A stretch of DNA of 64,000 nucleotides from JBGVSA01 sp049840475 (GTDB taxonomy: Bacteria; Pseudomonadota; Gammaproteobacteria; Burkholderiales; Rhodocyclaceae). The stretch covers positions 1,364,001 through 1,428,000 of the forward strand of contig JASGKX010000001.1 of the NCBI GenBank assembly GCA_049840475.1. The letters are read 5' to 3'. Below the pieces are notes generated by a model that was given only the letters and a program-made list of their open reading frames with translations, did not search any database and was not told the origin of the DNA. A program made the position numbers and the translations under genes. Shown here piece by piece: positions 36,959 through 46,739 of the stretch. Within the stretch, counting starts at the first letter, position 1, and every line of letters starts with the position of its first letter.

Positions 36959-37040
36959 TCGCTGGGGGTCTGCCGGGTTGTCCGGCAGTGAGAAATACCC
37001 TTCGAACCTGATCCGGGTGATACCGGCGTAGGGAAAGCGA
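36959..37040 (+). promoter_or_regulatory. TPP riboswitch (THI element) of thiC
   Basis: P1 is TCGCT (36959-36963) with AGCGA (37036-37040). In between are the conserved GTGAGAAATACCC and GAACCTGATCCGGGTGATAC segments and CGTAGGGAA. Thiamine pyrophosphate binding should switch off thiC about 75 bases downstream. Confidence 0.95.
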
Positions 37041-37114
37041 GAGCACGTCTCCATGCCCCGTTGCGGGCGCCGGCCGTGCAGCCTCCCCGCCCCACCCACA
37101 ACGGAGGTTGCACC

Positions 37115-39029
37115 ATGAACGCCAATGAGAAATTCATCGCTTCGAATGCCCACGTGGACGAAGCGGCCATCCAGCCATTGCCGAATTCGCGCAAGGTCTA
37201 CATCGACGGTTCGCGCGCGGACATCCGCGTGCCGATGCGCGAGATCGCCCAGGCCGACACGCCGACCGCCTTTGGCGGCGAAAAGAACCCGCCGATTTTT
37301 GTCTACGACACTTCCGGCCCCTATACCGACCCGGCAGCCAGGATCGACGTCCGCGATGGCCTACCGGCATTGCGCGCAGGCTGGATCGAAGAGCGTGGCG
37401 ACACCGAACAGCTCTCTGGGTTGAGTTCCGAATACGGCCGTGGCCGCGAAGCCGATGGCTCGCTGGACGGGCTGCGCTTCAATCTGCAACGCAAGCCGCG
37501 CCGCGCCAAGACTGGCGGCAACGTGACGCAGATGCACTATGCGCGCCGTGGCATCGTCACGCCGGAGATGGAGTACATCGCCATTCGCGAGAACCTTAAC
37601 CGGGCCGCGTACATCGAGTCGCTGAAGGCGACCGGGCCGAACGGCGAAAAGATGGCGGCTTTCATGGGCCGGCGCCATCCGGGCCAGAGTTTTGGTGCGG
37701 CGATTCCCGACGTGATCACGCCGGAATTCGTGCGCGATGAAGTGGCGCGCGGTCGCGCCATCATTCCCGCCAACATCAATCACCCGGAAAGCGAGCCGAT
37801 GATCATCGGCCGCAACTTCCTCACCAAGATCAACGCCAACATTGGCAACAGCGCGGTGACTTCCAGCATCCAGGAAGAAGTTGAACAAGCTGACCTGGTC
37901 GATCCGCTGGGGCGGCGACACGGTGATGGACCTGTCGACCGGCAAGAACATCCACGAGACGCGCGAATGGATTTTGCGCAACAGCCCGGTGCCCATCGGC
38001 ACGGTGCCCATCTATCAGGCGCTGGAGAAGGTCAATGGCAAGGCCGAAGACCTGACGTGGGAGATCTTCCGCGACACGCTGATCGAACAGGCCGAGCAGG
38101 GCGTGGATTACTTCACCATCCACGCGGGCGTGCTGCTGCGCTACGTGCCGATGACCGCCAACCGCATGACGGGCATCGTGTCGCGCGGTGGGTCGATCAT
38201 GGCCAAGTGGTGTCTGGCGCACCACAAAGAGAATTTCCTCTACACGCACTTCGAAGACATCTGCGAAATCATGAAGGCCTATGACGTGAGCTTTTCGCTC
38301 GGCGATGGCCTGCGCCCCGGTTCGATCTGGGACGCCAACGACGAAGCGCAACTGGGCGAACTCAAGACGTTGGGCGAACTCACCGAGATCGCGTGGCGCC
38401 ATGACGTGCAGGTGATGATCGAAGGCCCGGGCCACGTGCCGCAGCAGCTCATCAAGGAAAACATGGAGCTGGAACTCGAATGGTGCAAGGAAGCGCCGTT
38501 CTACACCCTGGGGCCGCTGACCACCGACATCGCACCGGGCTACGACCACATCACGAGTGCCATCGGCGCTGCGCAGATCGGTTGGTACGGTTGCGCCATG
38601 CTGTGCTATGTGACGCCCAAGGAACACCTGGGGCTGCCCGACAAGGATGACGTGAAGGCGGGCATCATCGCTTACAAGATCGCCGCGCACGCTGCAGACC
38701 TTGCCAAGGGCCACCCGGCCAGCCAGATCCGCGACAACGCCATGAGCAAGGCGCGTTTCGAGTTCCGCTGGGAGGACCAGTTCAATCTTGGTCTGGACCC
38801 TGACACGGCCCGTGCCTACCACGATGAGACGCTGCCGCAGGAAGGCGCCAAGGTCGCGCATTTCTGTTCGATGTGCGGCCCGCACTTCTGCTCGATGAAG
38901 ATCACGCAGGACGTGCGCGACTTTGCCGCCGCGCAGGGCATTGCCGAAGCCGAAGCGATTTCGCGCGGCATGGAGACCAAGTCGGTCGAGTTCGTGACCA
39001 AGGGCGCTCAGGTCTATCACAAGCTCTGA
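37115..39029 (+). CDS. thiC: Phosphomethylpyrimidine synthase ThiC (frame broken)
   Basis: Radical-SAM enzyme that converts aminoimidazole ribotide to the HMP phosphate of thiamine. After removing one extra base it has about 637 residues, normal for ThiC. Landmarks are NIGNSAVTSS before the break, TWSIRWGGDTVMDLSTG and NSPVPIGTVPIYQALEKV after it, and the C-terminal cluster-binding CSMCGPHFC. The frame changes at GTTGAAC (37880-37886); removal of one A gives EEVDKLTWSIRW. The ATG at 37115 follows GGAGG. It is controlled by the upstream TPP riboswitch. Loss of frame would make the cell a thiamine auxotroph, so an artefact is likely. Confidence 0.95.
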
Positions 39030-39349
39030 GCGTGTGACGGCAGGTGTCGAAACGAAGGGCCGCGCGAGCGGCCCTTGTCATGTGCGTGCCCGGACAGTCC
39101 ACGCGGCCATCCGGCGGTACAGCAGAACCAATCACACCGCCGCTGGCGTCGTGGCGGGCGCCTAGGTTTGGTGTTCCTTCGCCTGCCTATTGGCATACGC
39201 ACCCGGCCGAAAGCGGTTCGGCGCGTGATCGTGATCGCTGCAAGCGGCTGAGTTGCAGTCGCTCACTCAGTAGCAACCTTTGCAGCCACCCACAAAAAAG
39301 CCATCCGGTGTCGAACCGGATGGCTTTTTCTTTGGTTGGAGCAGCGCGT
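39030..39349. other. Intergenic region thiC-cupin
   Basis: 320 bases with no gene. A GGGCCGC-GCGA-GCGGCCC hairpin (39057-39074) with only a short T run lies just after thiC. A better bidirectional terminator lies at the right end and is listed separately. Nothing else recognised. Confidence 0.6.
39299..39330. terminator. Bidirectional terminator between thiC and the cupin gene
   Basis: AGCCATCCGGT (39299-39309) pairs perfectly with ACCGGATGGCT (39315-39325). It is preceded by AAAAA and followed by TTTTCTTT, so it works for both strands. Confidence 0.88.
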
Positions 39350-39733
39350 TCAGTCTTTGACGAACAGCGTCACCAGCGGCTCGTCGCCGACCTGACGGCT
39401 CCAGTGGCCGTGCACCTTCGGATCAAAGGTTGCGCCTTCGGGCAGCGTATCGGCCGAGTAGAAGTGCTCGCCCGCCTTGAACAGGCGCGAGGAGCCGTCG
39501 AGCAGCACGATTTCCATTGCGCCACTCAGGATGTACACCCACTGCGGTGCGCCGGTCACGTGCACCGCGCTCTTGAAGCCGACCGGGCTGCGGCGCAACT
39601 GGATGCCGGACGCGCCGATCACGCTCGACAGATGGACGTTGGGATTGGATTCGTCCAGCGAAATGTCGTCTTCGCGGAAAGCCGCGCGGCCGCCGGCGCC
39701 GGTGTACAGGACCACTTTGGTAAAGCTGCTCAT
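39350..39733 (-). CDS. Cupin-domain protein
   Basis: A 127-residue single-domain cupin. The beta-barrel shows in GFKSAVHVTGAPQWVYILSG and LFKAGEHFYSADTLPEGATF, but the classical three-histidine metal set is only partly present. Such proteins bind small ligands or act as isomerases; no specific role can be given. The ATG at 39733 is preferred over 39739 because GGAGA lies at the right distance before it. Confidence 0.8.
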   Translation of the reverse strand: MSSFTKVVLYTGAGGRAAFREDDISLDESNPNVHLSSVIGASGIQLRRSPVGFKSAVHVTGAPQWVYILSGAMEIVLLDGSSRLFKAGEHFYSADTLPEGATFDPKVHGHWSRQVGDEPLVTLFVKD

Positions 39734-39840
39734 GAACATCTCCAGAATTCGAAAAGGCGCTTATGACGCCGTGGGGCGGATGGTAGCGCACAGTGGCAGC
39801 CTTATTCGATGGAAATCCGCTTCGCGGCAGCAGTCGGTAT

Positions 39841-39900
39841 TGCCCTTCGGTCTGTAAATTTGTGTCAATGAATGAGGTTTCGCCTCAGTAGAATTCGAAC
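39841..39900 (+). repeat. Duplicated upstream control segment, copy 1
   Basis: 60 bases that align without gaps to 41372-41431. Conserved cores are GTAAATTTGTGTCA and CTCAGTAGAATTCGAAC; TAGAAT could be a -10 element. It lies about 50 bases before the first lipoprotein gene. Confidence 0.75.
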
Positions 39901-39949
39901 GATCGGCGCGCCTGCGCCGCATACCAAAAACAACCGACGGGGGAGTCAT

Positions 39950-41295
39950 ATGAAGTCCGTAGTTCGGGGGTCTGCTGCTGTTCTTTTTTCTGGAATTCTG
40001 GCTGCTTGTGGGGGCGGTGGTGGTGGCGGCGGCGATAGCGCCTCGCCCAGTGGGGCAGGGTCGAGCTCCAGTGCTTCGTCCAGCTCGAGCAGTGTTTCGT
40101 CGAGTGCTAGTAGTTCGAGTAGTTCATCCGTGGCAAGTTGCCCCGCGGGCAGCCCTGTCGGTAGTAGTACGGCGTTGAACGGCAGATTTCAGCTTGTCCA
40201 CGACTCAACTGGACTTCACTGTCACCGAAGGCGAGTTGAGCGTCCCGCAACTCGTATCCGCAGTTTTCGCCAATACACCGATTGGTTATCTCAAGCTATC
40301 CCCGCCACCTGGCGTGACGGCCACCACCTGGCTGACCACCGAGCTATACCAGACCTCATCGGCAGCCTGGGTCTATGCAGATGCACGGGCGCTGAAAGCA
40401 GGCACGTATTGCACGGCGGTGCGCGTCGAGACACTCGATTCCACAGGCACCAAGACGCTCTCTTTCCTTGATGTGGGTGCCAAGGTCACGGTGTCACCGA
40501 AGAGCTCTTCTTCATCTTCGGCGTCCGCTGATCTCGAATGGGGTGTGTACGCTGGAGGAGCCAAGCCGACGGGAACCGCGTCGATCAGCTATCCGACCCT
40601 CAAAGGTATGTTCTACGTTCTCCCTCGTAAAGGGGACGACCGTCAACTCGCAAGGCCGCGCCGTATCGTTCTTCGATGGATTCAAGGCCGATGGTGCGAC
40701 GGGCTTGCTTCGTGTTGATACGTCGTCTTCGGCCCTGGACCGCAGCTTGCTGCGCACGGGCTCGATTTTTTCGACGAAAGGCTACCCGAAGAACCTGACC
40801 TATCTCGTGCGAGTAGCGCCGGTAACGGGCGTGACATATGGAAGCCAGCAACGCTTTCTTGATGTAGAACTGAGTCTCTCGGAAGCCAATGCCACCGAAG
40901 GAGCACGCATTGTGTTCTCAGTTCGGAACGATAGTGTCGCGAAGGGTGTATATCTTGATCTCGTCGAACAGAGCAGTACGACTTCGGTGAGCGGCACTCC
41001 ACTGGATATGTCGGTTCCACACATCTACCAGATCAGCACCGTACTGAACGGACCCCGCAGCGGCTCATTCACGGTGTATGCCGACGGGTCAGACACCCCG
41101 GTAGTACCTACCATCACGAGCAACGATCTGCGGTGGGCGTGGCTTCCTGCCAATTTCATCCAGATCGGCGACAACGGCGCTTCGGCTGCCACCAGCGACA
41201 TCGACTGGATGGTCTGGAGTGACCGGGGGGCGTTCAAGCCTTCAGAGCTCAAAGGCAGATTGCCTGCTGGCATCGGTATTACCACTGGCTACTGA
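39950..41295 (+). CDS. Serine-linker lipoprotein, tandem copy 1 (two frame breaks)
   Basis: About 447 residues when two extra bases are removed. MKSVVRGSAAVLFSG leads to the lipobox ILAAC, then a Gly stretch, a serine-rich linker (about 37-65), a first domain with a conserved Cys pair (ASCPAG, GTYCTAVRVE), and a C-terminal domain of about 250 residues (FFDGFKADGATGLLRVDTSSS, TYLVRVAPVTGVTYGSQQR, FTVYADGSDTPVV), ending GIGITTGY. The breaks are at GTTGAAC (40174-40180) and GTTCTAC (40610-40616). It is an outer- or surface-anchored protein of unknown function, with no recognised family. The next gene is a paralogue. Confidence 0.8.
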
Positions 41296-41319
41296 ACTAC
41301 GCGACACAAGCTGTCACCG

Positions 41320-41344
41320 AAGGGCCGCGCTGCGGCCCTTTTCC
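41320..41344 (+). terminator. Terminator of lipoprotein copy 1
   Basis: AAGGGCCGC (41320-41328) pairs with GCGGCCCTT (41332-41340) and runs into TTTT. The same ACGCGACACAAGCTGTCACC lead-in precedes the terminator of copy 2. Confidence 0.8.
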
Positions 41345-41371
41345 ATTGGAGCCTTGTGCATGAACGGCTTC

Positions 41372-41431
41372 TGCCCTTTGGTACGTAAATCTGTGTCAGT
41401 GGAGCAGGGGGGCGCTCAGTAGAATTCGAAC
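41372..41431 (+). repeat. Duplicated upstream control segment, copy 2
   Basis: Second copy of the 60-base segment (see 39841-39900): GTAAATCTGTGTCA and CTCAGTAGAATTCGAAC are conserved. About 50 bases before lipoprotein copy 2. Confidence 0.75.
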
Positions 41432-41481
41432 AACCGGTCACAAGCGCCGGCGCAGAAATCAAAAAACAACGGGGGAGATTG

Positions 41482-42823
41482 ATGAGGTTCGTTGCACAGA
41501 AATGCGTTGCTGTTCTGTTTTCGGGGCTGTTGGTCGCATGCGGTGGCGGCGGTAGTGGCGGGGGTGATAGCGCCTCGCCAAGCGGTGCAAGTTCGAGTTC
41601 GTCGAGCACCAGCAGCGTTTCATCGAGTTCAATCAGCTCAAGCACAGCTAGTAGTTCGAGCAGTTCAAGTAGCTCGTCGGTGGCGAATTGCCCCGCCGGC
41701 AGCGGTAAAGCGGAGACCGCCGATTTCATTCTTTCCACGACCCAATTGACCTTCGTAGTTAACGAAGGAGAGATCAGTGCTCCCCAGTCGATGTCGGCCG
41801 AAGTGATTACACCGGCTACCCTAAAGTTGGCGCCGTCGCCCGAAGTGCCGGCGACAAGTTGGCTGGTCACGGAACTTGCTCCCTATGCGCCGGCCATGTG
41901 GGTGTCTGCCGACGCCCGTACGCTGAAGCCCGGCACGTATTGTTCATCTGCACGCGTCGAGGCGATCGATAGCACCAGCAAATCGCTGTCGTTCATTGAC
42001 GTGGGGGTACAGGTTACTGTGCTGCCAAAGGGGGCCGTATCGACAACTGATCTGGCATGGGCGGTTCTACGGCGGCGGGGCGAATCCTACGTCACGCGGA
42101 GCAATCGGTTTTCCGTCTGCCAAGACGGCTTCTCCATTTGTCCTCGGGACGGGCTTTACCACTGATTCGTACGGCAAGACCATCACGTACTTCAATGGCT
42201 TCAAAGCGGATGGCGCGACAGGATTGCTTCGTCTGAACACCTCGTCGTCTGCCCCGGACCGTAGTGTGCTAAAAGGCGGACCGTTCTGGTCAGCATCGGC
42301 GAGCTATCCGAAAACTCTGACTTACCTTGTGCGTGTGGCGCCTGTTGCGGGCGTGACATACGGTTCGCAGACCCGTCTGCTGGATGTTTGGCTGCAACTG
42401 CCTGCAGTGCCGTTTTCCAGCGACGGCGGTGCGCTCATCTCCTTTTCAGTCTGCAATGATTCGCTGGCCAAGGGTATCTACATAGAACGCTTCGAACAGT
42501 CGTCACTGATGTCAAAGGTCAGCACTGCATTGGATATGACTGTTCCCCACATTTTCCAGCTCAGCGTCAGGATGGATGGCCCCCACAGCGGATCGTTCAC
42601 CATTTATGCTGATGGCTCGGACACGCCCATCGTGCCCACCGTCACGAGTACGGACATGATTCGGACCTGGGAGCAGCAGGAGTTCATTACCTTTGGTGAC
42701 GAGGGGGCGTACTCGGTCGTGAGCGACATCGACTGGATGGCCTGGACGACCGCCGGCGCCTTCAAGCCGTCGCAACTCAAGGGCGCACTGCCCGGCGGTC
42801 TTGGCATTACCACCGGCTACTGA
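41482..42823 (+). CDS. Serine-linker lipoprotein, tandem copy 2 (one frame break)
   Basis: About 446 residues after correction. Same design as copy 1: signal MRFVAQKCVAVLFSG, lipobox LLVAC, Gly run, serine-rich linker, N-domain (TADFILSTTQLTFVVNEGE, GTYCSSARVE) and C-domain (YFNGFKADGATGLLRLNTSSS, SFTIYADGSDTPIV), end GLGITTGY. The frame changes at GTTCTAC (42064-42070); removing one base gives WAVYGGGANPTSRG, aligning with WGVYAGGAKPTGT of copy 1. GGGGGAGA precedes the ATG. Own promoter-like segment and terminator, so the two genes are separate transcription units. Confidence 0.8.
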
Positions 42824-42847
42824 CCGACGCGACACAAGCTGTCACCA

Positions 42848-42871
42848 ACGGGCCGCATTGCGGCCCGTTTT
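42848..42871 (+). terminator. Terminator of lipoprotein copy 2
   Basis: ACGGGCCGC (42848-42856) pairs with GCGGCCCGT (42860-42868), then TTT. Preceded by the same ACGCGACACAAGCTGTCACC lead-in as copy 1. Confidence 0.8.
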
Positions 42872-42971
42872 CGTTTGTTCTGCCGATTTGACCGGCCGGC
42901 CGGGTGCGCCTACCCTTCGCACCTTCCCGAGCGGCGCGCCTCCAGACATCGCCGGGTATGGACTTCCCGAC

Positions 42972-44921
42972 ATGGCAACGACACCGCACCTCGAACTCCT
43001 TTCTCCCGCCAAGACGGCCGACATCGGTCGCGAAGCGGTCCTGCATGGCGCTGACGCCGTCTATATCGGCGGACCGTCGTTTGGCGCGCGCGCCAATGCC
43101 GAGAACACCGTGTCGGACATTGCCGGGTTGGTGGAGTTCGCCCACCGCTACCGCGCGCGCATCTTTGCCACGCTCAACACGATCCTTCACGACGCGGAGC
43201 TTGAACCCGCGCGCAAGCTGATCTGGCAGCTGTACGACGCAGGAGTGGATGCGCTGATCGTGCAGGACATGGGGCTGCTTGAACTCGATCTGCCGCCGAT
43301 CCAGCTACATGCGAGCACGCAGACTGACATCCGCACCGTCGACAAAGCCCGCTTTTTGGCCGACGTCGGGTTTTCGCAGATTGTGCTGGCGCGTGAGCTG
43401 ACGCTGCAGCAGATTCGTGCCGTGCACGAAGCGACGGATGCTACGCTGGAGTTCTTCATTCATGGCGCGCTGTGCGTGGCGTTCTCGGGGCAGTGCTACA
43501 TCAGCCACGCGCATACCGGCCGCAGCGCGAACAGGGGCGAATGCTCGCAAGCTTGCCGCCTGCCTTATACGTTGCAGGATTCGCAGGGGCGCGTGGTCGC
43601 CTTCGACAAGCATTTGTTGTCCATGAAGGACAACAATCAGAGCGCGAACCTGCGTGCGCTGATCGATGCAGGTATCCGTTCGTTCAAGATCGAGGGCCGC
43701 TACAAGGACGCCGGCTACGTCAAGAACATCACCGCGCACTATCGCCTGTTGCTCGACGAAATCCTCACGGAGCAGCCAGAGCTTGCACGTGCGTCCAGCG
43801 GCGAGACGCATTTGCTGTTCACGCCCGAACCGGACAAGACCTTTCATCGCAGCGCGACGGATTACTTCGTGAATGGTCGCCAGGAAGACATTGGTGCTTT
43901 CGATTCACCGAAGTTTGTCGGCGTGGCACTCGGTATGGTGACGCGTGTGGCGGGCGACCATTTCGACGTGGAGGCCGACGCGCCCTTGCACAACGGCGAC
44001 GGCCTCAATTACATGAACAAGCGCGAAGTCGTCGGCGTGCAGGCCAATCGAGCCCAGTGCATCGAGGGCAACCTGTGGCGCGTCTGGCCGAACGAATCGA
44101 TTGCTTCGTTGCCAGGACTGAAGCCCGGCGTGGCCATCAGCCGCAACCGCGATCACGCCTGGGAACAGGCGCTGACCAAAAAGTCGGCTGATCGCCGCGT
44201 TGGCGTGTGGATGCAGTTGCGCAACGGCGATGCGGGCTTTGCGCTGTCGCTGACTGACGAGGATGGTGTGATGGCGAGTGCCATCCTGGCGCATGACAAG
44301 GCGCCTGCTGAGCATCCCGAGCGGGCCGTTGCCGCTCTGCGCGACGGTTTGTCGAAGCTCGGCAACACCATGTTCTCTGCGCGTGAAGTGGTGATCGATG
44401 ATGCGGCGGCTGCGTACTTTGTGCCCGCGTCGCAGCTCAATGCACTGCGCCGTGACGGCATTGCAGCCTTGGAGGCCGCGCGCGCTGCGTCGATGGTACG
44501 ACTGCCGCGCAGAGCCCCTGTTGAGCCGCCGGCAAATTACCCGGACGACACGCTGAGCTATCTCGCTAACGTCTACAACGATGCGGCGCGTCGTTTCTAT
44601 GCACGCCACGGTGTGAAGCTGATCGATGCCGCCTACGAAGCCAATGAAGAAGCGGGCGAAGTGTCGCTGATGATCACCAAGCACTGCCTGCGCTTTTCAT
44701 TCAACCTGTGCCCCAAGCAAGCCAAGGGCGTGAAGGGCGTACAGGGGCAGGTGCGTGCCGAGCCGATGACGCTTGTGAATGGGGCAGAACGCCTTACGCT
44801 GCGCTTTGATTGCAAGCCGTGCGAGATGCACGTCGTCGGCAAGATGAAGAAGCACATCCTCGTCTCCCCGCCACCGGTCAGCGTGCCGGTGGCGTTCCAT
44901 CGCAAGCGCCCGAGCGCCTGA
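42972..44921 (+). CDS. U32-family hydroxylation protein (RlhA/TrhP group)
   Basis: A 649-residue protein. The U32 signature is LEFFIHGALCVAFSGQC, followed by GECSQACRLPY, and a GRYKDAGYVKNITAHYR segment. These cysteines fit the iron-sulfur cluster of the family. The E. coli members RlhA (YdcP) and TrhP (YegQ) hydroxylate 23S rRNA C2501 or tRNA U34 precursors using prephenate-dependent chemistry. The length of about 650 matches RlhA rather than TrhP, and the C-terminal part adds CLRFSFNLCPKQ and CKPCEMHVVGKM. Start ATG at 42972. It converges with yacG. Confidence 0.85.
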   Translation: MATTPHLELLSPAKTADIGREAVLHGADAVYIGGPSFGARANAENTVSDIAGLVEFAHRYRARIFATLNTILHDAELEPARKLIWQLYDAGVDALIVQDMGLLELDLPPIQLHASTQTDIRTVDKARFLADVGFSQIVLARELTLQQIRAVHEATDATLEFFIHGALCVAFSGQCYISHAHTGRSANRGECSQACRLPYTLQDSQGRVVAFDKHLLSMKDNNQSANLRALIDAGIRSFKIEGRYKDAGYVKNITAHYRLLLDEILTEQPELARASSGETHLLFTPEPDKTFHRSATDYFVNGRQEDIGAFDSPKFVGVALGMVTRVAGDHFDVEADAPLHNGDGLNYMNKREVVGVQANRAQCIEGNLWRVWPNESIASLPGLKPGVAISRNRDHAWEQALTKKSADRRVGVWMQLRNGDAGFALSLTDEDGVMASAILAHDKAPAEHPERAVAALRDGLSKLGNTMFSAREVVIDDAAAAYFVPASQLNALRRDGIAALEAARAASMVRLPRRAPVEPPANYPDDTLSYLANVYNDAARRFYARHGVKLIDAAYEANEEAGEVSLMITKHCLRFSFNLCPKQAKGVKGVQGQVRAEPMTLVNGAERLTLRFDCKPCEMHVVGKMKKHILVSPPPVSVPVAFHRKRPSA

Positions 44922-44931
44922 CGACGCGTTC

Positions 44932-45129
44932 TTAGCTGTCGTCGTCCATCAAGGGCGGTTCTTGCCCCGCCACGCGATAGGACTCGGACGCCCAAGCGCC
45001 GAGGTCGATGAGCTTGCAGCGTTCGGAGCAGAACGGACGGTATGGGTTGTTCGGCGACCACTCTGCGGGCGAGCTGCATTGCGGGCAGGTGACGGTGCGG
45101 ACTGACTTCGGGGTGTTTTCGCTGCTCAT
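44932..45129 (-). CDS. yacG: YacG zinc-binding DNA gyrase inhibitor
   Basis: A 65-residue protein: TVTCPQCSSPAEWSPNNPYRPFCSERCKLIDLG. The four cysteines CxxC...CxxxC bind zinc, and the LIDLGAWASESYRVAG tail is the gyrase-contact region in E. coli. YacG binds GyrB and blocks DNA binding. The ATG at 45129 starts at MSSENTPKS; the longer frame is not used. It lies 13 bases after the GGDEF gene, so it is probably the last gene of that unit. Confidence 0.93.
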   Translation of the reverse strand: MSSENTPKSVRTVTCPQCSSPAEWSPNNPYRPFCSERCKLIDLGAWASESYRVAGQEPPLMDDDS

Positions 45130-45142
45130 GCTGATACCTGAA

Positions 45143-46727
45143 TCATGGTTCCTGGTGCGAGTGTGCGGTGGCCACCTCGCAACAATTCTTGCCGCGTGAT
45201 TTTGCCACGTACATGGCGCGATCTGCCGCAGCCATGAGCGTATGCGAGTCATGCGCATGCTGGGGCGCGACGGCGATGCCAAGGCTGGCGCTGACGTGAC
45301 AGGTGGGGCCGATCCCCGGTGGCGCAAGTCCCGCGATGGTACTCAGCACGCGTTGTGCCAACAGCATCATGCGTTCTTCGTCCGTGTCTGCCACCAGTAT
45401 TGCGAATTCATCGCCACCCAGACGGAAGAACAACTCATTGCGGCGGACGATGTCGCCCACGCCCATCGCGACGGCGCACAGCAGCGCGTCGCCAACATGG
45501 TGCCCGAGCGTGTCATTGACGTGCTTGAAGCCGTCCAGGTCGAAGAAGATCAGGCCGATCTGCAGGCCGCGCCGCTGGCTGTCGGCGAGTTGTCGTTCAA
45601 GTTCTTCCACAAAGCGGCGCCGATTGAGCAGATTGGTCAGCGGGTCGCGCTCTGCCATGTCAACCAGCCGTTGTCGGGCGCGCAGCGCTTCGGTAACGTC
45701 CTCATGCACCCACACCCGCCCAATGGCGCCCGCATCATCGTGCGCGGTAACCATCGACGATACCTCGCGTAGTACGCGCCCATCGTTCATGGCGATGTCA
45801 TAGGGCTTTGAGGTGCCGCGTTGTTCGAGAATTTCGGAGAGGTGGCGTCGATAGTCTGCATCATTCGCCCTCGACGGGGCTGTGCTTTCGAGCAGCGTTC
45901 CGGCATCCATGCCTGCCGTCAACGCGTGATCGGCGATGCCCCACATTGCCTGCGCCGCCGGGTTGACATAGAGCACGCGGCGCTCCCGGTCGATGAATAC
46001 GATGCCCAGCGTAACGGTATCGAGGAGCGCTGCAAGGCGTGCGCGTTCGTCGTCGCTCTGGTGCAGATAGAGATCCGTGAGCGCTTGGGCGTCGCGCAGC
46101 GCGGACACCGTTTCGCGCAGGCGCGCTTCGATTTCGCGACGATGCTGGACGTTCTGCCCGGACAGTCGCACGCCGGTGAGTCGGCCTTTTGCGTCGCTCA
46201 GTGCGTACCAGCGGCACGCGAACCAGACTTCATCGCCATTGCGGTGCCGGACGCGGAGTTCGTGGCCGGCGTTGGACCTGCCTTGCAGTGCGCACAGCGC
46301 CATAACGTGTGCGCGGCGTCGATCGGCGGGGGCAACGCAGAGGTTGAACGAGCCGACCTGCCGGCGCGCATTCGTCCAGGGTGTAGCCCGTGATGTCATG
46401 GAACGCGGCGTTCACCCAGAGCACCCGTCCGTCCGTGTCGACGAGGGCTTCGAGCCCCGGCGTGTCCTCAGCCAGTTGGCGGTAATCAGCAGGGGAGCGG
46501 CCACCTTGCGGAGCGGCGAGGCGTCGGCCCGCTACATAGCCAACCCAGCACGAGGCACAGCCCGCCGCGACGAGAAGCGACCAGTGCAGAGCGCCGGGCG
46601 AAAAGCCAATGATCCAGGGCGCCACCGCTATGCAGATGAGCACCGCGCAGGCAAGCACGGGTACAAGAGGTCGGGGGCGCGGCCATGCGCGGGCCCGGCG
46701 CTGATCGCCGGTTGCGGGCTTTGCCAC
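45143..46727 (-). CDS. Membrane PAS-PAS-GGDEF diguanylate cyclase (frame broken)
   Basis: About 527 residues after correction. GTG start at 46727 after GGAGG. Two adjacent N-terminal helices (about 20-65), a PAS domain (about 85-205) that spans the break, a second PAS (about 225-340) and a GGDEF domain (about 350-520) with intact RLGGDEFAIL. The I-site position reads RRNE, so feedback inhibition may be lost. The frame changes at GTTGAAC on the plus strand (46343-46349). Removing one base gives ECAPAGRLVNLCVAPADRR and restores the first PAS domain. It sits 12 bases after argA and before yacG. Confidence 0.87.
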
Positions 46728-46739
46728 CGGACACCTCCG

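Noticed and set aside
35521..37194. 557-residue carbonic anhydrase including the thiC leader strand
   Set aside because: The extra 112 codons run antisense through the TPP riboswitch and the thiC start; a clean signal peptide begins at 36858.
37880..37886. Programmed frameshifting in thiC and the other broken genes
   Set aside because: No slippery sequence or stimulatory structure is evident, the affected genes are unrelated, and a single-base insertion in one motif explains all of them.
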